The notes: generated by a model not told the origin, from the letters alone. A stretch of DNA of 6,615 nt from Thermomicrobiales bacterium (GCA_025928535.1 JAICJJ010000167.1:1-6615), one strand, 5' to 3'. Shown: positions 1 to 6,354, numbered from the stretch's first letter. Numbers and translations are program-made.

Positions 1-1197
1 GCCGCGTCCGACCCGCTTGTGGGCGAGGTAGTCGTCGAGCGTGGCGATGTCGCGCGCCACGATGCAGCGTTCGATTTCCTGCGTCAGGTAGTCGATCGAC
101 AACCGATCGATCGCACTGGCCAACGCCGCGCCGTCCCGCCCGTCGCTTTCGAGGAGATTGCGGCCGACCTTGACGGCGAAGCGGGCGACGCCGTCGTCTT
201 TCGGGTTGTACGGCTGATTGGCGCGGGCGATCACCTCGCCGACGACGCGGTCGGCCGTGCGGACATCGACGAAACGGATGTCGTCGCCGACCAGTCGTTC
301 CACCAGTTGGCGCGTGGCGTTGACCAGCGAGTTCGTGTACGACGTGACGAGGATGCGTGGCTCGGCAACGCTGGCGGCGCGTAATTGCCGCAGGAGCGAG
401 CGGACGCGGTAGGCGGCGACGACGCTTTTGCCGCTGCCCGGGCCGCCGCGCAGCAACGTGGGCCCCTGGCCGCTGGCGGGCCATTCGGCGCTCCGCTTTT
501 GCTCGTCGTCGAGGCGCAGCAACACCGTGGGCAGATCGCCGTCGAGCATCTGCAGCAAGGCGGCCGCGGAGTCGGCTTCGTAGGTTTGCTCGTTCGGCCG
601 CGGCACGATATCAGCGCCGCAGAGGACGTCAATCAGCCGTTCGATCGCCTTTGGCGGCACGGCCGCTTCGAGCAACTCGTCGCCGGTCGTGACGGTCAGC
701 AGCAATGGCCAGTAGCGCTCGTCGATGCCAAGCGCGTTCAGGATCGATTCGGTGATCGGAGCGGGCAGTGGGTCTGGGCCGAGCGCGGCGGGCAGAGGTG
801 GCAGCGCCTCGACTCCACGATTGGTCTCGTCGCTTTCCCAGCCATTTCCGGACGAACGCTTGAACTGTTCGAGGTCGGGCGGAATGGCCGGCCGCTGCCC
901 GAATTGCAACTTGTCCGGATCATAGGTCTCTTCGTCTCGCGCCTCGACGGCGAGCAGCGTCACCCAGCCCGGAGGCTTCCCGTAGGAATAGATCACTCGG
1001 TAGTCGCCCGCCCGCAGACGATAGAGCGGGTCTGCTCCTCTGGCCGAGACGATCTTTCTTTTGACGTTGCCGTCGGGCTGGGGAGCCGTCACAAGGATGC
1101 CGTAGACCTTGGCGATGATCTGATCGTGCGTCTTGCGCGGCAGCACGCGAAGTTGATCGAAAAAGCGATCGTTGAAGCAAATTTGGTGGACGAGCAT
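1..1197 (-). CDS. RelE/ParE-like domain fused to UvrD/Rep-family helicase (C-terminus beyond window)
   Basis: The frame is open for 399 codons from the ATG at 1197 to the window edge, with no stop. Residues 1-96 resemble a RelE/ParE toxin fold: a basic helical start, then RLRAGDYRVIYSY (60-72) and TLLAVEARDEETY (80-92), the usual RelE C-terminal strands. Residues 226-258 carry a helicase start: a Q-motif-like stretch with LDDEQ (229-233) and Walker A GGPGSGKS (251-258). Motif Ia-like ILVTSYTNSL (282-291) and Ib-like VRTADRVV (312-319) follow. This order matches superfamily 1A UvrD/Rep helicases; the Walker B, arginine-finger and 2A/2B parts must lie beyond base 1. UvrD enzymes translocate 3'-5' on single-stranded DNA using ATP; the role of a fused RelE-like domain is unclear (toxin, or nucleic-acid or ribosome targeting). 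The start at 1197 has GGCGGAG at 1211-1205; an in-frame ATG at 1215 is the alternative. It is the last gene visible in a three-gene minus-strand run. Confidence 0.88.
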   Translation of the reverse strand, partial: MLVHQICFNDRFFDQLRVLPRKTHDQIIAKVYGILVTAPQPDGNVKRKIVSARGADPLYRLRAGDYRVIYSYGKPPGWVTLLAVEARDEETYDPDKLQFGQRPAIPPDLEQFKRSSGNGWESDETNRGVEALPPLPAALGPDPLPAPITESILNALGIDERYWPLLLTVTTGDELLEAAVPPKAIERLIDVLCGADIVPRPNEQTYEADSAAALLQMLDGDLPTVLLRLDDEQKRSAEWPASGQGPTLLRGGPGSGKSVVAAYRVRSLLRQLRAASVAEPRILVTSYTNSLVNATRQLVERLVGDDIRFVDVRTADRVVGEVIARANQPYNPKDDGVARFAVKVGRNLLESDGRDGAALASAIDRLSIDYLTQEIERCIVARDIATLDDYLAHKRVGRG

Positions 1198-1221
1198 CGG
1201 GCCGCTCCGCCTCATGTCGTC

Positions 1222-1274
1222 GTGGAATCGTCCACACTCTAGCAGAGCGAGCGCTGCTGCGGGCCAGATTCCAC
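1222..1274 (-). repeat. Nested inverted repeat between the small gene and the helicase gene
   Basis: GTGGAATC at 1222-1229 is perfectly complementary to GATTCCAC at 1267-1274. Inside it, AGCAG (1241-1245) pairs with CTGCT (1254-1258). Read on the minus strand, the structure begins three bases after the TGA of the 101-residue gene and ends about 25 bases before the helicase ATG. No T-tract follows, so it is not a clear intrinsic terminator. It could stabilise the upstream mRNA end or tune expression of the helicase. Confidence 0.45.
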
Positions 1275-1276
1275 CG

Positions 1277-1582
1277 TCAGCCGGGGATCGCCCCCACGTC
1301 GGGCGGCAAGACGCTGGCGCCGGTGAACGCCACGTCGTCGCCGGACGCGGCGCCGGTCGGGGCGAGCGCGATCCAGGCGCGCGCGCCGTCTTCGAACTGG
1401 AGGAGATAGCGGCCCGGTTCGAGCGAAAGGTCGCCGACGTCGAGCGGCAAGGTGAGCCGCCCGCTCCAGGCGACGACCGGCTCGCCCGGTTCGCCTTCGC
1501 CCTCGACCAGATAGGCGACGGGCGAAAGTTCGTTGTCGTCCGCGTCGTAGAGGGAGCCTTCCCCCGTCCGGATCGTCGTCAT
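1277..1582 (-). CDS. Small acidic beta-rich protein, function unknown
   Basis: This gene encodes 101 residues from the ATG at 1582 to TGA at 1279-1277. A GGGAGG Shine-Dalgarno lies 6 bases upstream. The frame continues open further upstream with several possible starts, but those would overlap the preceding gene and have no comparable ribosome site. The protein is strongly acidic and lacks cysteine, a signal peptide and membrane segments. Its alternating hydrophobic pattern, with AYLVEGEG, VAWSGRLTLPL, PGRYLLQFEDGARAWIAL and DDVAFTG, suggests a small beta-sandwich or beta-barrel. Small proteins with a WSG-strand, PGxYxLxxxDG turn and final F-x-G strand occur widely as uncharacterised genes; I cannot name the family. 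It sits 70 bp after the helical-repeat gene and 79 bp before the RelE-helicase gene, so co-transcription is likely. It could be an accessory or regulatory subunit, but nothing in the sequence shows this directly. Confidence 0.72.
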   Translation of the reverse strand: MTTIRTGEGSLYDADDNELSPVAYLVEGEGEPGEPVVAWSGRLTLPLDVGDLSLEPGRYLLQFEDGARAWIALAPTGAASGDDVAFTGASVLPPDVGAIPG

Positions 1583-1652
1583 GGCCTGCCTCCCGGCTCG
1601 ATCGCGCGACCGCAACGCAAGCAGGATGCCCGGGGCCGCGGCCGAACCGGAC

Positions 1653-3083
1653 TCAGCCCGTGGCCCGTCGTCGCGTTTGCCGCAGCGCCCGCGCCACACG
1701 CGCCTGCTGCTCGGCCGGGAGTCGGCTGACGGCGCCGTAGGGGTCGGGCGAAGCGGCGTGCGCGATCGCGTCGTCGTCGTCGAAGGTCAGCGCGTCGCGC
1801 AGGCGGGCGAGATGGGCTGCGCGCAAGAGATCGGCTTCGAGCACGGCGAAATCGATCCCGTCCGGCGCGAAGCCGCTGGCGCCGGCGGCGCGCGCGGCCG
1901 GCAGCAGGCGAGCGAGGCGGGTGTAGGCGGGCGGATCGGCCGCCGCAGCTTCCCGGATGGCGTCGGCCAGCGTGATGCGGTCGACCACGCCGCGCACCGC
2001 CGCCCAGTCGATTGCGTCCGGCAGCGGCGCGCCGGCGACTTCGATCTGGTTGAGGGCCGCCACAATCGCCGCGTCCGGTCCTTCCCGCAACGCCCGCACC
2101 AGACGGTCGGCGGCGGCGTCGCGCATCACGAGCCGGTCGATTCGCGTCCGTTCGACCGCGCTCAACCGCGCTTCGGCGCCGGGCGGCGGCTCCAGCATCG
2201 CTTCGCGCAGCACAATCGCATTGCGCGTGCGCACCGCCGTCCGCACCCGGTAGAGCCAGGCAGTGCGCGTCTGGGCGAGGGCGACCCGCTCGCGAAAGGC
2301 GTGCGGCAAGGCTGGGTCGTCGTCGAACAGGTCGGGATCGTAGGCGGCGAGCATCGTCGCGTCGTCGCCGACCGCCATCGCCCGTTCGACGTGCGGCCAA
2401 GCCATCGCCCGCTCGACCGCCCGTTCGACCGCGCGTGGCAGGCGGCCCAATTCGGCGATGCGGCCGGAAAGCGAGAGCGCGGCGAGCGCGGCGCGGTCGT
2501 CGTTGGTCAGCGCCGCTTCGAGCGCTCGCCGGGTCTCGATTCGCCGGACCGCTTCGCGTCCGGCTTGCCGTTGATCGGCGGCGACGGCGACGCCGGCCGC
2601 CGCCGCTTCCCGCAGGGTCGCGACGAGCCGCTCGTCGTCGCGATGCAGGATCGCCTGCCGGATCGCGCCTCCGAGCGCGTTCTGGAGATAGTCGTGGACA
2701 CGGCCGGCCAGACCGAGCGGCAGCGTCGTGCCGCGCGCGTCGCGCCAGAGCCGAAGCACGGCGTTGGCGTCGCCGGCGGCGATGGCGGCGCGCAGCGATT
2801 CGGCGACGCCGGCTCGCGCCGCAACAGGCGCGCGGACGGGGCGTGGCGGCGCCGGCGAAACTGGCCAGGGCGGCGGTTCGTGCCGGGCCGCGGGCGGCGG
2901 CTCGGCGGCGACGCCGAAACGTTCGGCGATGGCGGTCATCCGCGCGCCGACCGCGTCGATGGCGTCGGCGTCGCGCGCCAGCCCGCTGGTCGTCCAGAGC
3001 CGGAGCGCGCCGAGTTCGTCGCCGGCCAGGAGGAGGCTGTTGAGCCGCGTCAGCAGGCGCTGGCGTTGGAATGCGTCGGGCAC
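1653..3083 (-). CDS. Helical-repeat protein, function unknown
   Basis: This gene encodes 476 residues from a GTG start at 3083, with GAGGAG 8 bases upstream, to TGA at 1655-1653. There is no signal peptide, membrane helix or recognisable catalytic motif. The protein is almost entirely alpha-helical and built from about nine degenerate units of 42-52 residues. Most units carry a hydrophobic helix, an acidic turn (AGDE 20-23, AGDA 103-106, RDDE 148-151, NDDR 194-197, GDDA 239-242, FDDDDA 434-439) and a second helix. Units 1 and 2 share GD-x-x-A-x-LRLW (21-30 and 104-113). A Pro/Ala-rich linker at 58-92 separates unit 1 from the rest. Such solenoids usually serve as protein-binding scaffolds, so a partner-binding role is the best inference. 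It is the first gene of the minus-strand run and is transcribed divergently from the stator-like operon. A long antisense reading frame over it is a GC-bias artefact. Confidence 0.85.
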   Translation of the reverse strand: MPDAFQRQRLLTRLNSLLLAGDELGALRLWTTSGLARDADAIDAVGARMTAIAERFGVAAEPPPAARHEPPPWPVSPAPPRPVRAPVAARAGVAESLRAAIAAGDANAVLRLWRDARGTTLPLGLAGRVHDYLQNALGGAIRQAILHRDDERLVATLREAAAAGVAVAADQRQAGREAVRRIETRRALEAALTNDDRAALAALSLSGRIAELGRLPRAVERAVERAMAWPHVERAMAVGDDATMLAAYDPDLFDDDPALPHAFRERVALAQTRTAWLYRVRTAVRTRNAIVLREAMLEPPPGAEARLSAVERTRIDRLVMRDAAADRLVRALREGPDAAIVAALNQIEVAGAPLPDAIDWAAVRGVVDRITLADAIREAAAADPPAYTRLARLLPAARAAGASGFAPDGIDFAVLEADLLRAAHLARLRDALTFDDDDAIAHAASPDPYGAVSRLPAEQQARVARALRQTRRRATG

Positions 3084-3150
3084 GAAGGCCGCTCCTCGCG
3101 GGGGTGCGATGGCGGGAAACCGCCGCGGGCGTCAAGGGCGCCGCGCGAGA

Positions 3151-3159
3151 TGGTACAGT
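3151..3159 (+). promoter_or_regulatory. Extended -10 promoter candidate for the stator-like operon
   Basis: TGG-TACAGT is an extended -10 (TGN plus TAnnnT) lying 130 bases upstream of the GTG at 3290. No good -35 box is seen around 3131-3136, as is common for extended -10 promoters. The predicted transcript starts near 3166 and has a leader of about 120 bases. The same ATGGTA core recurs at 6536-6541 before another gene. Confidence 0.4.
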
Positions 3160-3181
3160 GACCGCGGCACCGAGCCATAAC

Positions 3182-3198
3182 GTCCCGCGCGTTGGGAC
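3182..3198. repeat. Small inverted repeat in the divergent promoter region
   Basis: GTCCC (3182-3186) and GGGAC (3194-3198) flank a 7-base loop. The repeat lies between the plus-strand and minus-strand -10 candidates, so it could be an operator shared by both directions or a leader hairpin of the plus transcript. Five-base arms are weak evidence in GC-rich DNA. Confidence 0.25.
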
Positions 3199-3201
3199 AC
3201 G

Positions 3202-3207
3202 ATTGTA
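3202..3207 (-). promoter_or_regulatory. Candidate -10 box for the helical-repeat/helicase operon
   Basis: On the minus strand the sequence reads TACAAT, five of six matches to TATAAT, about 120 bases upstream of the GTG at 3083. No convincing -35 is visible 17 bases further up. It is one of the few AT-rich hexamers in the 206-bp divergent spacer. Confidence 0.35.
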
Positions 3208-3242
3208 GACGAACCGGGCTCCTCTTCCGTCGCACCCCGCGC

Positions 3243-3261
3243 CTGACCTGGAGGAGGTCGG
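3243..3261 (+). promoter_or_regulatory. Leader stem-loop presenting an AGGAGG-like sequence
   Basis: CTGACCT (3243-3249) can pair with AGGTCGG (3255-3261), including one G-U pair, around a GGAGG loop. It lies in the predicted leader, 28 bases before the GTG at 3290. The loop is anti-Shine-Dalgarno complementary but no start codon follows it at a useful distance. It may affect ribosome loading or be chance. Confidence 0.3.
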
Positions 3262-3289
3262 AGACGACCGAGAAAGTCAGAGGGCAGCG

Positions 3290-5029
3290 GTGCAACGACA
3301 GGTCTCGCGTCCGGCCATGCCGGAGCCTTCGGGCGTTGGGACGATCGGCCCCCGCCCCATCTCGACCGGGGATGCCCGCATTCTGCCCCCGCTCGACACG
3401 CCGCCGGTCGACGATCGGCGCCTCGAACTGGCCAACGACATAGCGGGCATGGCGGCCGAAGTGGCGGCCGTCGATCCGCGGGCCGAAGCGCGGTTGAACG
3501 ATCTTGCGTCGGCCCTCGCCAGCGACGACGGCGTTCAACGCTGGTCCGATGTCGACATGCGGCGCGCGTTCAACACGGAGCGGCTGGCCCACGCCTGGGC
3601 GACTCGGCGCCAAGGCGCCTACGCCTCCGGCGCGATCGCGCTGGCGGATCGCGTTCGCAATGTGCTCGTGCTGGTGCCGATTTTCCTGACCTGGTTCGCC
3701 CTGGCCGAAGCGTCGCGCGCCTATGCGTCGTGGATCGCCAAGAATCCGGACGATGTCCGCAAGCCGTTTCTGCTCCTCTGGGAAACAGGCTTCGGCGGTG
3801 AAATCGGGCCGTTGGCGCCGACCTTTTCGCGGGTCGCGTTGTTCGACGCGGTGCTGATCGGCTTCATCATCGCCCTGACGTTCTACGCCCATGGCCGGCG
3901 CGAAGCGCGCGACGACAAGATCGAGCAATCGGCCGGCCGGTTTCAGACCGACCTGGACAATGTGCTGGCCGAAGCGTCGATCGTGCTGGCGAACGACCGC
4001 GGCAGCCGGCCGGCCTTGCTCGCCCGCAGCGTCGAGCGGCTGGCGGAACGATTCGACCGGAGCAGCCAGGAATTGCTGACCCGGCTGCGGCTGGAGCATG
4101 ACCGCCTGGAGCAGATCGCCAGCCGGCGTGAGCGCGAATTCGCCGATTTCGGCGTCTTCGCCAGCGGCATGCGGGCCGGCGCGGAAGAAACGCACCGCTT
4201 GCTGGTCGAATTGCGGCAGGTCTCGATCGGCTTGCAATCGGCGCTGGAAGACCTCACCTCCGAAGTCAGCGTTTCGACCGACCAGGGGCGGACGCTCCTC
4301 GCCGCCATTCAGGGCCTGGAGCGCCTGACCACGTCCGGCATCCAGAGCGACCAGGCCGTCACCCGGCAAATCAGCGCCGCCGCGACGACCTTGGCCGAAG
4401 CGGCCGACAAGGCGGTCGGCGGCGCCGACGCGGCCGCCCAGGCGGCGCGGCTGGCGACCGAAACGACCCGCGGCATCGTCGATCTGACCCAGAGCCTGGC
4501 CGGCAGCCAGGCGCGGATCGAATCGGCCGTCACGGCCGAGTCGGCCTCGAACACGCGGCTGGCCGACGCACTGCGCGGCAGCGCCAACGGCGTCGCCACC
4601 AGCACCCGCGCCCTGGCCGAAATCGTCGGCGGCCTGACGCAATTGCGCGACGACCTCGGACGCATCGCCGCCAACAGCGCAAATCAGGCGTCGAGTCTCA
4701 GCGCGCTCCTCGACGAGCAAACCGGCGTCGCCGGCGGCATGGCCGAAGTGGGACGCGATTTGAGTTCGATTTCGATCATGACCGCGCAGCGGCATGAAGC
4801 GATGGCCAAGGACATCGCCGCGCTGCTTTCCCGCCTCGAGGGACTCTCCTCGGCGCTCGGGCGTTCGGCGGCGGCGACGCCGAACGCCGAAACGCTGGAG
4901 CGGGCGTTCGCCGCCGCGTTGCGGACCGAACTGGCCGCGCAGGCCGACCAGATCGCGGACGCGATCAACGGCAACGGCGGCGCCGCCAAGCGCGATCCGG
5001 GTCGTCTCTGGCCGCAACGCCGATCGTGA
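3290..5029 (+). CDS. Two-TM membrane protein with long cytoplasmic coiled-coil tail; putative stator A-like subunit
   Basis: This gene encodes 579 residues from a GTG start with AGAGGG five bases upstream; the ATG at 3317 is the alternative but has no ribosome site. The N-terminus (1-123) is soluble. TM1 spans 124-140 (NVLVLVPIFLTWFALAE) and is preceded by basic residues, so the N-terminus should be inside. A roughly 41-residue external loop contains KPFLLLWETGFGG. TM2 spans about 182-200 and ends in the basic HGRREARDDK. From about 210 to 560 the protein is continuous helix rich in Ala, Leu, Glu and Arg with heptad-like spacing. The tail recalls chemotaxis receptors, but their conserved hairpin tip is absent. 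Ion-channel A subunits (MotA, ExbB, ZorA) have 3-4 TM helices, so this could be a minimal or divergent version, or a structural membrane partner. Its pairing with the next gene is the main support for a stator role. The gene lies 68 bp upstream of the B-like gene. Confidence 0.85.
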   Translation: MQRQVSRPAMPEPSGVGTIGPRPISTGDARILPPLDTPPVDDRRLELANDIAGMAAEVAAVDPRAEARLNDLASALASDDGVQRWSDVDMRRAFNTERLAHAWATRRQGAYASGAIALADRVRNVLVLVPIFLTWFALAEASRAYASWIAKNPDDVRKPFLLLWETGFGGEIGPLAPTFSRVALFDAVLIGFIIALTFYAHGRREARDDKIEQSAGRFQTDLDNVLAEASIVLANDRGSRPALLARSVERLAERFDRSSQELLTRLRLEHDRLEQIASRREREFADFGVFASGMRAGAEETHRLLVELRQVSIGLQSALEDLTSEVSVSTDQGRTLLAAIQGLERLTTSGIQSDQAVTRQISAAATTLAEAADKAVGGADAAAQAARLATETTRGIVDLTQSLAGSQARIESAVTAESASNTRLADALRGSANGVATSTRALAEIVGGLTQLRDDLGRIAANSANQASSLSALLDEQTGVAGGMAEVGRDLSSISIMTAQRHEAMAKDIAALLSRLEGLSSALGRSAAATPNAETLERAFAAALRTELAAQADQIADAINGNGGAAKRDPGRLWPQRRS

Positions 5030-5057
5030 GCAGGTTCGTCGCTTCTTCCCGCGCCCT

Positions 5058-5082
5058 GAGCCCGGCCCCGCGCCGCGGGCTC
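5058..5082 (+). promoter_or_regulatory. GC-rich stem-loop between the two operon genes
   Basis: GAGCCCG (5058-5064) pairs perfectly with CGGGCTC (5076-5082) around an 11-base loop. It occupies the 68-bp spacer and ends four bases before the GAGG ribosome site (5087-5090) of the next gene. There is no T-tract, so it is not a simple terminator. It could adjust translation or the ratio of the two proteins. Confidence 0.4.
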
Positions 5083-5097
5083 CGCTGAGGACGCGCC

Positions 5098-6333
5098 GTG
5101 GTTCGACGCCGCCCGTCCAATCAACGCGACATGATCGCCCTCGGCGGGTGGATTTTCGCCGACCTCCTGCTCGGGCTGGCGATGCTCTTTTTCACGGCGA
5201 ACACCGTCGGCTCGCCCGCGCCGACCCCGACCCCGCCCCCGACGCCGAATCTTCTCGCCACGTCGCGCGCCACCATTTCCGCCTTGACGACGGCGCAAGC
5301 CGCGGCCGGCGTGGCGCAGGTCGCCAACGCCGCGACCGCGACCGCCGCCGCGGTCGAGGCCGCCGAAACGGCGCAGGCGCTCAGTTCGCAGATCGCCCGC
5401 TCCGACGACGCGCTGGCGACCGCCGCCGCCCGGGCGACGGAAGACGCCTACGCTCGGCAACAGGCGACCGCGGCCGCCGAAGCGGAATTGACGCGTGAAG
5501 CGATGAGCGCGTCGCAACGCGCCACGGCGGACGCGCAATCGACGCAGACGGCGGTTGCCGCCGAGGCGACGTTGGCGGCGTTCGCCACCGAGCAGGCGAA
5601 CAAGCAATCGGACATCGACCGCCTGACGAGCGAGCAGGCGACCGCCGCCGCCCGCGCCACTCTTGACGCCGCCGCGGCGCAAGCCACGATCGAGGCGCTG
5701 GCGACGCTCGAAGCGCAAAGCGCCGCATCGGCGGCGCAGTCCGGTCAGCAGGCGACGCAGATGGCGGCCAGCGGATTCAGCGCCATCGCCACCGCCCAGG
5801 CCGCCGCCACCGCCAACGCCGGCCTCATCGCGCAAGCCACGCGCGACGCGATGAACGGCTCCGGAGCGCTGGCGACGGCGCAGGCGCAAGCGTCCGACGC
5901 CGCGGCGACCAATGCCGCGTTGGTCGCGGCGCAACAGGAAGCGCAGGTGACGACCACCGCGCTCGCCGTCGTCGCCGCGTCGAACGCGCTCAACCCGAAC
6001 GCGATCAGCAAATCGGTCACGGTCGATCCGGCCGGCGTGCAAGCCGGCGACCAGCAGTCCCTCGCCGACGCACAGTCGCAGGTTCGCTCGGCGCTCGCGC
6101 CGTTCGCCAGTTGCCGCGCCGGATTCGTCTTGATCACCGCCGGCGGCTCCGACCTGCAGGTCGGTACGGGCGTACAGTTGGCGGAGACGGCGCAAAACTG
6201 GGTCAAGCAGGCGTATCCCGACGTCTTCGGCAATGCCGGGTTCGATACCGTGGCGGCGACGTCGTCCGACAAGCGGGGCGTCATCGAGTTCAAGATGTTT
6301 TTCTACTCGGGGTGCGCCGGCCCGGCAGGTTGA
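5098..6333 (+). CDS. MotB/ZorB-like membrane protein with Ala-rich stalk and degenerate OmpA-like domain
   Basis: This gene encodes 411 residues from a GTG start with GAGG 7 bases upstream, ending at TGA 6331-6333. A short basic N-terminus precedes one TM helix (about 13-37), which begins IALGGWIFADLLLGLAMLFF. Asp22 follows Ala21 near the start of the helix, as in the MotB proton-binding Ala-Asp. A Pro/Thr hinge (39-50) follows, then about 240 residues of Ala/Thr/Gln-rich helix (roughly 55-294). The C-terminal domain (295-411) has strand GFVLITAGG, helix GVQLAETAQNWVKQAY and strand DKRGVIEFKMFF, the order of an OmpA-like peptidoglycan-binding fold. The Asp of the binding site may be retained (GGSD), but the usual RA arginine is missing, so wall binding is uncertain. 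The only two cysteines, Cys339 and Cys406, lie near the two ends of this domain and could form a disulfide. The stalk is far longer than in MotB or ExbD. It is the second gene of the stator-like operon. Confidence 0.87.
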   Translation: MVRRRPSNQRDMIALGGWIFADLLLGLAMLFFTANTVGSPAPTPTPPPTPNLLATSRATISALTTAQAAAGVAQVANAATATAAAVEAAETAQALSSQIARSDDALATAAARATEDAYARQQATAAAEAELTREAMSASQRATADAQSTQTAVAAEATLAAFATEQANKQSDIDRLTSEQATAAARATLDAAAAQATIEALATLEAQSAASAAQSGQQATQMAASGFSAIATAQAAATANAGLIAQATRDAMNGSGALATAQAQASDAAATNAALVAAQQEAQVTTTALAVVAASNALNPNAISKSVTVDPAGVQAGDQQSLADAQSQVRSALAPFASCRAGFVLITAGGSDLQVGTGVQLAETAQNWVKQAYPDVFGNAGFDTVAATSSDKRGVIEFKMFFYSGCAGPAG

Positions 6334-6354
6334 GGCGACCGACGGACGTCAATT

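Noticed and set aside
385..1242. 285-codon open frame on the plus strand
   Set aside because: It is antisense to the RelE-helicase gene, whose Walker A and RelE motifs decide the true strand.
1634..1643. GGCCGCGGCC palindrome between the first two minus-strand genes
   Set aside because: Short all-GC palindromes are expected by chance in DNA this GC-rich, and nothing else supports a site here.
1581..3161. 526-codon open frame on the plus strand
   Set aside because: It is antisense to the helical-repeat gene, with Arg/Gly-rich composition and no recognisable motif; the minus-strand frame has a good ribosome site and regular helix pattern.
3050..5017. 655-codon open frame on the minus strand
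   Set aside because: It mirrors the plus-strand 579-residue gene, runs across the promoter spacer into the end of another gene, is rich in Arg, Gly and Gln without domain motifs, and has no matching ribosome site. High-GC codon bias explains it.
3290..5029. Methyl-accepting chemotaxis receptor
   Set aside because: The tail is coiled coil, but the highly conserved receptor hairpin tip, HAMP domain and external sensor domain are not seen, and no other chemotaxis gene is nearby.
5340..5990. Repetitive GCG/GCC-rich DNA that looks like a tandem repeat
   Set aside because: There is no fixed repeat period at the DNA level; the pattern comes from an Ala/Thr-rich protein segment.
4684..6195. 503-codon Arg/Gly-rich frame on the minus strand
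   Set aside because: It spans two plus-strand genes and their spacer, and its composition is that expected from the complement of Ala-rich codons.
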